From positions 1 to 9,026 of the forward strand of contig CAMNCR010000164.1 in the NCBI GenBank assembly GCA_946534455.1: a stretch of DNA of 9,026 nucleotides. The letters run 5' to 3'. This document shows, piece after piece, positions 1-6,138 of the stretch. The notes under the pieces were generated by a model. That model made no database searches, was not told where the DNA came from, and saw only the letters and a program-made list of their open reading frames with translations. A program made the position numbers and the translations under genes. Origin of the DNA: an uncultured Clostridia bacterium. GTDB taxonomy: Bacteria; Bacillota; Clostridia; Christensenellales; Aristaeellaceae. Numbering within the stretch: position 1 is the first letter of the stretch; each line of letters opens with the position of its first letter.

Positions 1-206
1 GGCAGCGTGTCCAGGGTGTTCAGGGTGATGAAATGGTTCAGCGCATAGCGCTGCATCAGCGGCATCATGATATCCACCGCCGAGCCGCACAGCCCGCAGA
101 AAATCATCCACAGCAGGGTGCGCCGGTAGGGCCGCACGTAGGGCAGAATCCGCGGAATGCCGAAGAAGGGCAGGGAAACCGCGTAATCATTCTGTTTCGT
201 TTCCAT
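1..206 (-). CDS. ABC exporter half-transporter, second subunit (partial, N-terminus only)
   Basis: Only the first 68 codons lie in the window; the gene continues past base 1. The start is ATG at 206-204, one base after the TAA of the upstream ABC gene, with a GAGGTG ribosome binding site at 217-222 (10-base spacing) inside that gene's last codons. The visible protein begins with a short polar stretch, then IPRILPYVRPYRRTLLWM and a hydrophobic run around residues 30-50 (LLWMIFCGLCGSAVDIMMP). This is the usual opening of a type IV ABC exporter membrane domain: an elbow helix followed by TM1. The nucleotide-binding domain is not visible. The tight coupling to a half-transporter with a degenerate Walker B implies that this is its heterodimer partner, comparable to BmrD of Bacillus or TM288 of Thermotoga. 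I infer that it carries the intact catalytic Glu. Substrate unknown. Confidence 0.85.
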   Translation of the reverse strand, partial: METKQNDYAVSLPFFGIPRILPYVRPYRRTLLWMIFCGLCGSAVDIMMPLMQRYALNHFITLNTLDTL

Positions 207-207
207 G

Positions 208-2049
208 TTATGCGCTCACCTCGCCAGACATAGACTGAATCTGAAGAATCTCCCGGTAGGTGCCCGGCTGCCGGCTCAGCTCCTCCGGCGTGCCCAGCTG
301 CGCCACCTGCCCGTGCTCCAGCACCAGCACCTGATCCGCCTTGCTGAGGGTGGTGATGCGGTGGCTGATGAGGATGATGGTCGCGCTGCCGAAGCGCTTT
401 TCCAGCGCCTTGCGGATGCGGGCGTCGGTTTCCGTGTCCACGGCGGACAGGGAATCGTCGAAGATCATGATGGGCGTCTCCTGGGTCAGCATCCGGGCAA
501 TGGCCGCCCGCTGCTTCTGCCCGCCGGAGAGGGTCACCCCGCGCTCGCCCACGAAGGTGTCGTAGCCCCGGGTGAAGCCGTCAATGGTTTCCTCCAGGCA
601 CGCGGTCCGGGATGCCTCCCGCAGGGCCTCCTCGGACAGGCCCTCCCGGGTGATGCTCAGGTTCTCCCGCAGGGTGCGGGAAAAGAGATAGGGCTCCTGC
701 AGCACGATGCCGATCTGGCTCCGCAGATGGCTCAGGCGGATGCGGCGGATGTCCGTGCCGCCGACGGAGATGGTGCCCCCGTCCTCCGGCAGATCGTACA
801 GCCGGTCCAGCAGATACATGAGGGTGCTCTTGCCGCTGCCCGTGCCGCCCAGAATGCCCAGGGTCGTGCCCGCGGGAATGGTCAGGGAAACGTCCTTCAG
901 GGTTTCCGCGGAGCCCTCGTAGGTGAAGGTCACGTGGTCGAAGCGGATGTCCCCCGTCATCGGGGCGTCCACGGCGCCGGGCGCGTCCTGCTCCTCCTCC
1001 GCGGCCATGATATAGCCCACGCGGTCCATGCCCACGCCGGCCTTGCTCATGTCGCTGATCATCCGGCCCAGCTGCCTCACCGGCCACACCAGCATCCCGT
1101 TGTAGCTCAGGAAGGCGATGTAGGCGCCGCTGGTCATCTCGCCCCGCAGGCACATCAGCACGCCGAAAACCACCACCAGCATGATCTGGAGGCCGCTGAG
1201 GATATCGCTCGTGGACCAGAACAGGCTCATCAGCCGGCCCAGCCGCACCCACAGCGAGGTGTACATCCGGTTCTGCGCCTCGAAGCGGTCCCGCTCGTAC
1301 CGTTCCCGGCCGAAGGCCCGCACGACCCGCACGCCGGTCAGGTTCTCCTGGGCCATGGCGGAAAGCTTGCCCTCGTTTTCATCGCAGGCCTGGAAGCCCG
1401 CCCGGAATTTGTGGTGGAAGAAAATGGAATACCAGACGATGATCGGCAGGGGAATCATCGCGATCAGGGTCAGGCGCCAGTTCATGCTCACCATGAAGGT
1501 CACGCTCATCACCAGCAGGATCAGAATGCGGATCAGGTTCGTCATCTGCTCCGAGATGAAGTTCCGGGTCGTCTCGATGTCGCTGGTGCAGCGCTGAATG
1601 ATGTCCCCCGTGTGGTTCTTCATGTGCCAGGAGAAGGGGAGCCGCTCAATGTGCGCGTACAGGGTGTCCCGCATGGTCTTGACCAGCGTTTCGCTGCCCC
1701 GGGCGTTGAACACCCGGAAGCCGTACAGCGCCAGCACCTTCACCACCGCCACCGCCATCACCGCCAGCGCCATGATCCACAGCCGCTGCGCCAGGGCCTC
1801 CGTGCCGCCCGCCGCCTCCAGCAGGCTCCGCACCAGCGGGGAAAGGTTCTCCGTCCCCGCCCGGCCCACGACGTTGTCCACCGTCACGCGGATGATCTGC
1901 GGCGTGATCATGTCCGCCAGGGCGGACAGGGCCGCGCACACCATGCACAGCAGGAAAAAGCCCTTGCTGCCCTGCAGGAAGCGCCAGAGCAGCCGGCCCC
2001 TGGAAATGTCTGTCTTTTCCGGCGCGGTCGCCGGCCTGGTCTCACTCAT
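208..2049 (-). CDS. Heterodimeric ABC exporter subunit with degenerate Walker B (BmrC/TM287-like)
   Basis: 613-residue fused permease/ATPase, normal length for a half-size exporter. Residues about 20-340 form the six-helix membrane domain (hydrophobic runs near 31-50, 91-110, 170-205, 283-301). The ATPase domain starts near 367. Visible motifs are Walker A GGTGSGKST (401-409), Q-loop Q451, signature LSGGQ (507-511), Walker B ending IMIFD (527-531), D-loop SAVD (535-538) and switch H563. The residue after the Walker B Asp is D532 (IFDDSLSAVD), where catalytically competent ATPases have Glu. In the BmrCD, LmrCD and TM287/288 families this marks the degenerate-site subunit, encoded first, with the canonical subunit next; the gene order here agrees. 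The ATG at 2049 has GGAGGAG at 2054-2060 before it. The protein should sit in the cytoplasmic membrane and export a hydrophobic drug, lipid or peptide; the substrate cannot be read from sequence. The gene is divergent from the AEC permease; I see no convincing promoter of its own. Confidence 0.95.
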   Translation of the reverse strand: MSETRPATAPEKTDISRGRLLWRFLQGSKGFFLLCMVCAALSALADMITPQIIRVTVDNVVGRAGTENLSPLVRSLLEAAGGTEALAQRLWIMALAVMAVAVVKVLALYGFRVFNARGSETLVKTMRDTLYAHIERLPFSWHMKNHTGDIIQRCTSDIETTRNFISEQMTNLIRILILLVMSVTFMVSMNWRLTLIAMIPLPIIVWYSIFFHHKFRAGFQACDENEGKLSAMAQENLTGVRVVRAFGRERYERDRFEAQNRMYTSLWVRLGRLMSLFWSTSDILSGLQIMLVVVFGVLMCLRGEMTSGAYIAFLSYNGMLVWPVRQLGRMISDMSKAGVGMDRVGYIMAAEEEQDAPGAVDAPMTGDIRFDHVTFTYEGSAETLKDVSLTIPAGTTLGILGGTGSGKSTLMYLLDRLYDLPEDGGTISVGGTDIRRIRLSHLRSQIGIVLQEPYLFSRTLRENLSITREGLSEEALREASRTACLEETIDGFTRGYDTFVGERGVTLSGGQKQRAAIARMLTQETPIMIFDDSLSAVDTETDARIRKALEKRFGSATIILISHRITTLSKADQVLVLEHGQVAQLGTPEELSRQPGTYREILQIQSMSGEVSA

Positions 2050-2088
2050 GGGTCTCCTCCGTCATCCTTTGATGTCTCTTTCCGGTGC

Positions 2089-2118
2089 TTGTGTTTCTCC
2101 CCGCCGGCAGGGTATAAT
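2089..2118 (+). promoter_or_regulatory. Sigma-A-type promoter of the AEC permease / fructokinase unit
   Basis: A perfect -10 TATAAT lies at 2113-2118, with a weaker -35 TTGTGT at 2089-2094 and an 18-base spacer. Transcription would start near 2124-2126, only about 14 bases before the ATG at 2139 and right at the AGGAGG ribosome binding site (2126-2131, 7-base spacing). The leader would therefore be almost nothing but the Shine-Dalgarno sequence. The GC-rich surroundings make the AT-rich -10 stand out. The start point is inferred, not observed. Confidence 0.65.
2099..2112. promoter_or_regulatory. Imperfect palindrome in the promoter spacer (possible operator)
   Basis: The sequence CCCCGCCGGCAGGG is 12/14 identical to its reverse complement, centred on the perfect hexamer GCCGGC (2103-2108). 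It fills most of the spacer between the -35 and -10 of the AEC promoter, where a bound repressor or MerR-type activator would act. GC-rich DNA yields such palindromes by chance, and no regulator gene is in the window, so this is only a candidate. Confidence 0.25.
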
Positions 2119-2138
2119 GCTCAGCAGGAGGTGGAAGC

Positions 2139-3071
2139 ATGTTCCTTTCCATTGCGGAAATGGTCTGTCCCGTCATCCTCATGTTCCTGCTGGGCTGGGT
2201 CTGCCACCGCCGGCAGATCTTCTCCTTCGAGGGGCTGGGGGGCATCAAGTCCCTGGTCAGCCGGATGCTGCTGCCGGTGGTGCTCTTCAATGCCTTCTTC
2301 TCCGCGGAATATTCCGGGAAAATCGCCCTGACCTTCGGCGTGGTCTATCTTTCCTGCGCCCTGGGGCTGGCGGCCGGCTTTCTTCTGCGCCGCCTGGTCC
2401 GGCCCTACGGCCGCTTTCTGCCCTTCCTGACCACCAACTTTGAGGGCGGCATGATGGGCTACGCGCTCTTCGGCCTCCTCTATCCCGGCCAGACCGGCGT
2501 CTTCGCCATGGCGGACATCGGCCAGACCCTGGCCGCCTTCACCTTCTTCATGATCACCCTCCAGGCCGTCAGCACCGGCCGCTCCCAGCCGAAGGCCCTC
2601 CTGCGGGACGCGGTGCGCAATCCCGTCCTGATCGCCATCGTCCTGGGCGTGGTGCTGGGCGCCACCGGGGTGGGGAAGCTGGTTCTGGGCTCCGCCGTGG
2701 GCGGGCTGGTTCAGCGCGTCATCGATTTCATCGCGGCCCCCGTCTCCGGCCTGATTCTGGTCATTGTCGGCTACGAGCTCAGCTTCCGCCGGGAGCTCAT
2801 GCGCCCCGTGCTCATCACCGTGGGCCTGCGCCTGGCCGTCATGGCCGCGCTGCTGGCGCTGGTCTCGGCGGTGATCTTCAGCATCATTCCCTTTGACCGG
2901 CAGCTCTTCACCGCCCTGCTGCTGGCCTACTCCCTGCCCGCGCCCTTCATCATTCCGCTGTACGCGGATCTGTCCGGGGACGGGGAGTATCTCTCCACCA
3001 CCCTGTCCATGCAGACCCTCGTTTCCATTCTTCTGTTCATCGGCATCGCCGCATATTCTCTGGCCGCGTAA
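2139..3071 (+). CDS. AEC (auxin efflux carrier) family permease
   Basis: 310-residue integral membrane protein with about ten hydrophobic segments and almost no soluble domain, the expected size for bacterial AEC transporters (PF03547). Family-like features are LPVVLFNAFF (45-54) in the second segment, the NFEGGMMGYALFGLLYPGQ loop from residue 100, NPVLIAIVLGVVLG (161-174) opening the second half, and a C-terminal pair of segments around SLPAPFIIPLYADLSGDGEY (265-284). Bacterial relatives carry malate, other carboxylates or unknown solutes; despite the name, auxin is not an expected substrate. The ATG at 2139 follows AGGAGG at 2126-2131. A ROK sugar kinase starts 24 bases downstream, so the two are probably cotranscribed, but AEC proteins are not known as sugar transporters, so the link need not be metabolic. 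The substrate is unassigned. Confidence 0.9.
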   Translation: MFLSIAEMVCPVILMFLLGWVCHRRQIFSFEGLGGIKSLVSRMLLPVVLFNAFFSAEYSGKIALTFGVVYLSCALGLAAGFLLRRLVRPYGRFLPFLTTNFEGGMMGYALFGLLYPGQTGVFAMADIGQTLAAFTFFMITLQAVSTGRSQPKALLRDAVRNPVLIAIVLGVVLGATGVGKLVLGSAVGGLVQRVIDFIAAPVSGLILVIVGYELSFRRELMRPVLITVGLRLAVMAALLALVSAVIFSIIPFDRQLFTALLLAYSLPAPFIIPLYADLSGDGEYLSTTLSMQTLVSILLFIGIAAYSLAA

Positions 3072-3095
3072 CATCCGCGGAGAAAGGAGCTGCCC

Positions 3096-3965
3096 ATGGC
3101 CCTCTACGGCGCCCTGGAGGCCGGCGGAACCAAGATGGTTCTCGCCATTCTGGAGGAGGGGGACATTCGGGAGCGCATATCGCTCCCCACCCGGACCCCC
3201 GACGAAACCATGCCGGAGATGATCGCCTTCTTCCGGCGCTATCCCATCACGGCCCTGGGCGTGGGCTGCTTCGGTCCCCTGGACCTGAACCCCGCCTCCG
3301 CGACCTTCGGCCGCATCACCGCCACGCCCAAGCTGCCCTGGCGGAACTATCCGATCCTCTCCGCCTTTCAGCAGGCGCTGGGCGTCCCCGTCGCCCTGGA
3401 TACGGACGTCAACGGCGCCGCCCTGGCTGAGGCGGAGCTCGGCGCCGCCCGCGGGCTGGACAGCTGCCTGTATATCACCGTCGGCACCGGCATCGGCGGC
3501 GGCCTCATCATCCACGGTCAGCCGGTCCACGGCCTGACCCATCCGGAAATCGGCCACATCCGCGTGAACCCCCTGCCCGGCGATCCCATGCCGGAGGGCA
3601 TCTGCCCCTATCACGGCTGCTGCCTGGAGGGCATGGCCTCCGGCCCCGCCATCGAGCGGCGCTGGGGCATTTCCGCCCGGGAGCTGCCGGAGGAGCATGC
3701 CGCCTGGGATCTGGAAAGCGGCTACCTGGCCCAGCTGTGCGCCCTGGCCATGCTGGCCTTCTCCCCGGAGAAGATCATCCTCGGCGGCGGCGTCATGCAG
3801 CAGAAATTCCTCCTGCCCCGCATCCGCGCCAAAACCGTGGAGCTCCTGGGCGGCTACGTCTCCCATCCGGCCGTGGAAAGCGGCCTCCGGGACTACATCG
3901 TGGAGCCCGGCCTGGGCGTCCACAGCGGCCTGCTGGGCGCGTATCTGCTGGCCCGCCGGGCCTGA
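3096..3965 (+). CDS. ROK-family fructokinase (zinc-containing)
   Basis: 289 residues, matching Bacillus-type fructokinases (ScrK/GmuE/YdhR group, about 290-300). It would phosphorylate fructose, possibly mannose, with ATP in the cytoplasm to feed glycolysis. The N-terminal phosphate-binding motif is ALEAGGTKMV (6-15). The sugar-binding/catalytic segment is DTDVNGAALAEAELGAARG (102-120), with D104 the likely general base. The second phosphate motif is VGTGIGGG (129-136). The zinc site is HPEIGH (149-154) plus CPYHGCCLEG (170-179), giving H154, C170, H173 and C176 as predicted ligands. The Cys-His-Cys pattern is the fructokinase variant, unlike the CxCGxxGC of other ROK kinases. A late glycine motif LGGGV (229-233) closes the ATP site. 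There is no N-terminal helix-turn-helix, so it is an enzyme and not a ROK repressor. AAGGAG at 3084-3089 precedes the ATG by 6 bases. C175, beside the zinc ligand C176, is an additional cysteine. Confidence 0.92.
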   Translation: MALYGALEAGGTKMVLAILEEGDIRERISLPTRTPDETMPEMIAFFRRYPITALGVGCFGPLDLNPASATFGRITATPKLPWRNYPILSAFQQALGVPVALDTDVNGAALAEAELGAARGLDSCLYITVGTGIGGGLIIHGQPVHGLTHPEIGHIRVNPLPGDPMPEGICPYHGCCLEGMASGPAIERRWGISARELPEEHAAWDLESGYLAQLCALAMLAFSPEKIILGGGVMQQKFLLPRIRAKTVELLGGYVSHPAVESGLRDYIVEPGLGVHSGLLGAYLLARRA

Positions 3966-3986
3966 GCCCCCCGCAAGGATCGAAAA

Positions 3987-4033
3987 GGCCCCTCCCTTCG
4001 CGTTCTCCAAAGGGCGCCGCGAAAGGAGGGGCC
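3987..4033. terminator. Convergent GC-rich hairpin terminator
   Basis: Two 16-base arms (3987-4002 and 4018-4033) pair with a single mismatch around a 15-base loop, an extremely stable stem. It lies between the fructokinase stop (3965, plus strand) and the exported-protein stop (4110, minus strand). On the minus strand the stem is followed by TTTTCG, a short U-tract, so it terminates best for the exported-protein gene, 77 bases past its stop. On the plus strand the following GTTGCCGTTCAACG has few Us, and a second small stem, CGTTG/CAACG (4033-4047), follows. It probably serves both genes. Bases 4048-4109 hold nothing else that I recognise. Confidence 0.7.
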
Positions 4034-4109
4034 GTTGCCGTTCAACGTCATCCATCCGACTGGTCACGCAGAGGCATCATACACTTGAGCCCGGGGAATG
4101 TCAATAGTT

Positions 4110-5972
4110 TCAAGGGGTTGCCGCCTCCCCGCAGGTCTGCTCCAGCACCGCCTCATACGCAAAGGCGTCCAGGAACGCCCGGTAATCCGTGAAGGCCTCC
4201 TCCGCCAGCAGGTCCTCCGCCCGGAAGGTCAGCTGGATTTTTTCCCGGCCGCTGCCGTGGGAGCGGATCGCCGCCTCCGCCAGCTGGCTCAGGAACAGAG
4301 GCTCGATTTCCTCCCGGGTGCTTTCCCGGCCGCCGCCTTCCTTCTTCCACTGCTCGAGCGTTCCCTGCCGGGCCTGCTCCAGAAGGGCCTCCGGACCGGT
4401 TCCGGTGCAATCGAGCCGGAAGCTCTCCGGCCCCTCCTTCACGGAAAGCGTCTGGGACTTCTGGGCATAAAACAGCGCTGCCCATGCCTCCGCCGGCGCG
4501 CCCTGCACCCAGCCGGCATGCCGCTCCAGCCAGGCGGCAAAGGCTTCGTCCGGCGTCAGCTGCGCGGCCTCCCGGATCTTTCCCTCCGCGGGCACCGGGA
4601 ACAGCGTCGCCTTCAGCGCGGCCGTCCATTCCTTTCCGCCGAAGGTCTTCTGGGCCACGGACGCCTTCTTGCTCAGCTCCGTTTTCAGGCTCTTCAGCCC
4701 CTTCGCCGCAAGCCCTCCGTTCTCCACCTGCACCTGCACCTCCGCCCGGGAAAGCAGCGCCTGCCGGACGACCTCCCGCAGCCAGTCCTCCGCCCCTCCT
4801 GCGTCGCTCTGCGAAAGCTCCGGGAAGGCATAGTCCCGAACGGTAAAGGTCACCTCACTGCCCGACATCGAAACCGCCTCCGGCCCCGCGCTGTAGATCG
4901 CGGCGAGCCAGGGATCCTTCACCCCCTCCGCCTCCCGCGCCAGCGTATCGCGCAGAATCTGCTCCGCGCTGAGGGCGGTGACGCGCGGGTTCTCCGCCGC
5001 CTGCTGCCATTCTCCCTCCATCCGGGTCCGGACCTTTTTCACGAACGCGTCATATTTGGCCGAGCTGCTCAGCACCGGAACCGTCGCGTAGGCATTGTTG
5101 CCGGAGGGCGCCGTAATCGTATTGGGAAGCCGGCTTCTTTCCTGCAGCTTCGCGATGGATTTCTTGGTTGCCGCGTCGAGCACCTCCACCGTCAGCACGA
5201 CATCATACCCGGCGACGCTCCGGGTCTTCCCGTAGAAGGCGTAGAAGGGCGTCTCCAGGGTAATGTTCCAGAAGGTCGAGGCCAGGTGCGGATTGCCCGT
5301 GAACACCGGCGCGCTCTCTCCCAGGGCCTCCGTCAGATCGTCCAGCGTTTTCTTCATGATGTCCGGCACCCGGTTGACGAACGTGGTGTCCACGCCCTCC
5401 TGGTTCTGCACCACGCAGGCGTAGCCGCCCCTCGGCCGGAGCGGCACAAACTTCTGAAAGGCCACCCCTGCCAGGTCCTCAAAGCAGTTCCACCAGAAGC
5501 AGGGGGTGATGCAGAACTGCGCGTCCGCATCCGCCAGCGCCTTCTTCATCGCCTCCGAGCAGGTCCTGGCCGCGTACGCGTCCCACCCCAGGGCTTCATC
5601 CGCGGCCCGCGGCGGCGTATTCAGGCTCAGCCGCCGGTCCTGCCAGCTGAACAGCCCGAACCCCAGGCCGCCCGAGAAGGTGATGTGCGTTTTGTTATGC
5701 TGACCCGCAATGTTTTCCGCCGTATAGAGGAACTCGTTTCCGAAGCCGTTCTCCGCGGCCAGCCGGTACATTTCCCGAACCACCGCCTCCGGAGCCGCGC
5801 CCTCCGCCAGCGCCGTTTCTCCCGCCTCAAACAGCTGATCCAGCGTTTCGCACCCTCCGTCCGTCAGCCGGAAGGCGGCCTCCGCCGGTCCCTCCGCGCC
5901 GGCCGGCAGCATCGCCAGGAGCAGGGAACACACCAGGCACAGGGTCAGAAAGAACCGTGCTTTTCTGTTCAT
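4110..5972 (-). CDS. Exported protein of unknown family, 620 residues
   Basis: I do not recognise this family. The N-terminus is a standard Sec signal peptide: basic MNRKAR, hydrophobic core FFLTLCLVCSLLLAML, and likely cleavage after AGA near residue 26. Cys15 lies inside the hydrophobic core and not at a lipobox end, so a lipoprotein is unlikely. No further membrane segment or sortase LPxTG-type anchor is seen, so the protein is probably released or held at the cell surface. The mature part has eight cysteines (41, 138, 154, 158, 163, 186, 522, 614), including a cluster CITPCFWWNC (154-163), unusual enough to suggest disulfides or a ligand site. The C-terminal half appears to hold two diverged copies of a helix-strand-helix module (about 355-440 and 497-605). 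ATG 5972 has AAAGGAG at 5981-5987, 8 bases before it. It is a single-gene unit with its own promoter and a hairpin downstream. It lies beside the frd operon but shows no sign of a redox cofactor site. Confidence 0.85.
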   Translation of the reverse strand: MNRKARFFLTLCLVCSLLLAMLPAGAEGPAEAAFRLTDGGCETLDQLFEAGETALAEGAAPEAVVREMYRLAAENGFGNEFLYTAENIAGQHNKTHITFSGGLGFGLFSWQDRRLSLNTPPRAADEALGWDAYAARTCSEAMKKALADADAQFCITPCFWWNCFEDLAGVAFQKFVPLRPRGGYACVVQNQEGVDTTFVNRVPDIMKKTLDDLTEALGESAPVFTGNPHLASTFWNITLETPFYAFYGKTRSVAGYDVVLTVEVLDAATKKSIAKLQERSRLPNTITAPSGNNAYATVPVLSSSAKYDAFVKKVRTRMEGEWQQAAENPRVTALSAEQILRDTLAREAEGVKDPWLAAIYSAGPEAVSMSGSEVTFTVRDYAFPELSQSDAGGAEDWLREVVRQALLSRAEVQVQVENGGLAAKGLKSLKTELSKKASVAQKTFGGKEWTAALKATLFPVPAEGKIREAAQLTPDEAFAAWLERHAGWVQGAPAEAWAALFYAQKSQTLSVKEGPESFRLDCTGTGPEALLEQARQGTLEQWKKEGGGRESTREEIEPLFLSQLAEAAIRSHGSGREKIQLTFRAEDLLAEEAFTDYRAFLDAFAYEAVLEQTCGEAATP

Positions 5973-6038
5973 ATGGATTTCTCCTTTCGCCGCGTATCAT
6001 TCACCGGAGCAAAAGACAGGATTCCTTTTCTGCTCAGC

Positions 6039-6067
6039 AGTATAGCACGCGTCCCCTGGATACACAA
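6039..6067 (-). promoter_or_regulatory. Sigma-A-type promoter of the exported-protein gene
   Basis: Reading on the minus strand, -35 TTGTGT (6067-6062), a 17-base spacer and -10 TATACT (6044-6039). The start would fall near 6032, giving a leader of about 60 bases before the ATG at 5972. The -35 hexamer is identical to that of the AEC promoter at 2089-2094. This places the gene in its own transcription unit, separate from frdCAB, whose end hairpin lies just upstream. Confidence 0.6.
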
Positions 6068-6090
6068 CCGCAAAGATCTCCATGAACCTT

Positions 6091-6128
6091 CCCCCGGAGG
6101 GTGCAGAAATGCAGGCGATCTCCGGGGG
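6091..6128 (-). terminator. Hairpin at the end of the frd operon
   Basis: Nine-base perfect arms CCCCCGGAG (6091-6099) and CTCCGGGGG (6120-6128) enclose a loop that contains a smaller stem, TGCA-GAAA-TGCA (6102-6113). It begins 10 bases beyond the frdB stop codon on the minus strand. The sequence after it on that strand (AAGGTTCATGG) has no real U-tract, so it is either an imperfect terminator or a 3'-end stabilising/processing hairpin. Confidence 0.55.
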
Positions 6129-6138
6129 TTCTTTCATC

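Noticed and set aside
2111..2116. Minus-strand -10 (TATACC) for the ABC operon, overlapping the AEC -10
   Set aside because: Only 4/6 matches and no -35 at a suitable distance (TGCTTC at 17 bases). It is the edge of the plus-strand TATAAT.
205..2331. Long plus-strand open frame (about 708 codons) antisense to the ABC gene
   Set aside because: The translation is His/Arg/Pro/Ala-rich with no domain. It is an antisense shadow of a GC-rich gene whose minus-strand frame has all ABC motifs, and it also runs into the real AEC gene.
3096..3965. ROK protein as a transcriptional repressor of the NagC/XylR type
   Set aside because: At 289 residues it starts directly with the phosphate-binding motif and has no N-terminal helix-turn-helix.
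2121..4067. Long minus-strand open frame (about 648 codons) antisense to the AEC and fructokinase genes
   Set aside because: Gly/Gln/Ala/Asp-rich low-complexity translation with no motif; both plus-strand genes have clear families and ribosome binding sites.
5895..5972. Exported protein as a lipoprotein with Cys15
   Set aside because: Cys15 lies in the middle of the hydrophobic core (LTLCLVCSLLLA) with no L-[AS]-[GA]-C motif; the AGA site near residue 26 fits signal peptidase I.
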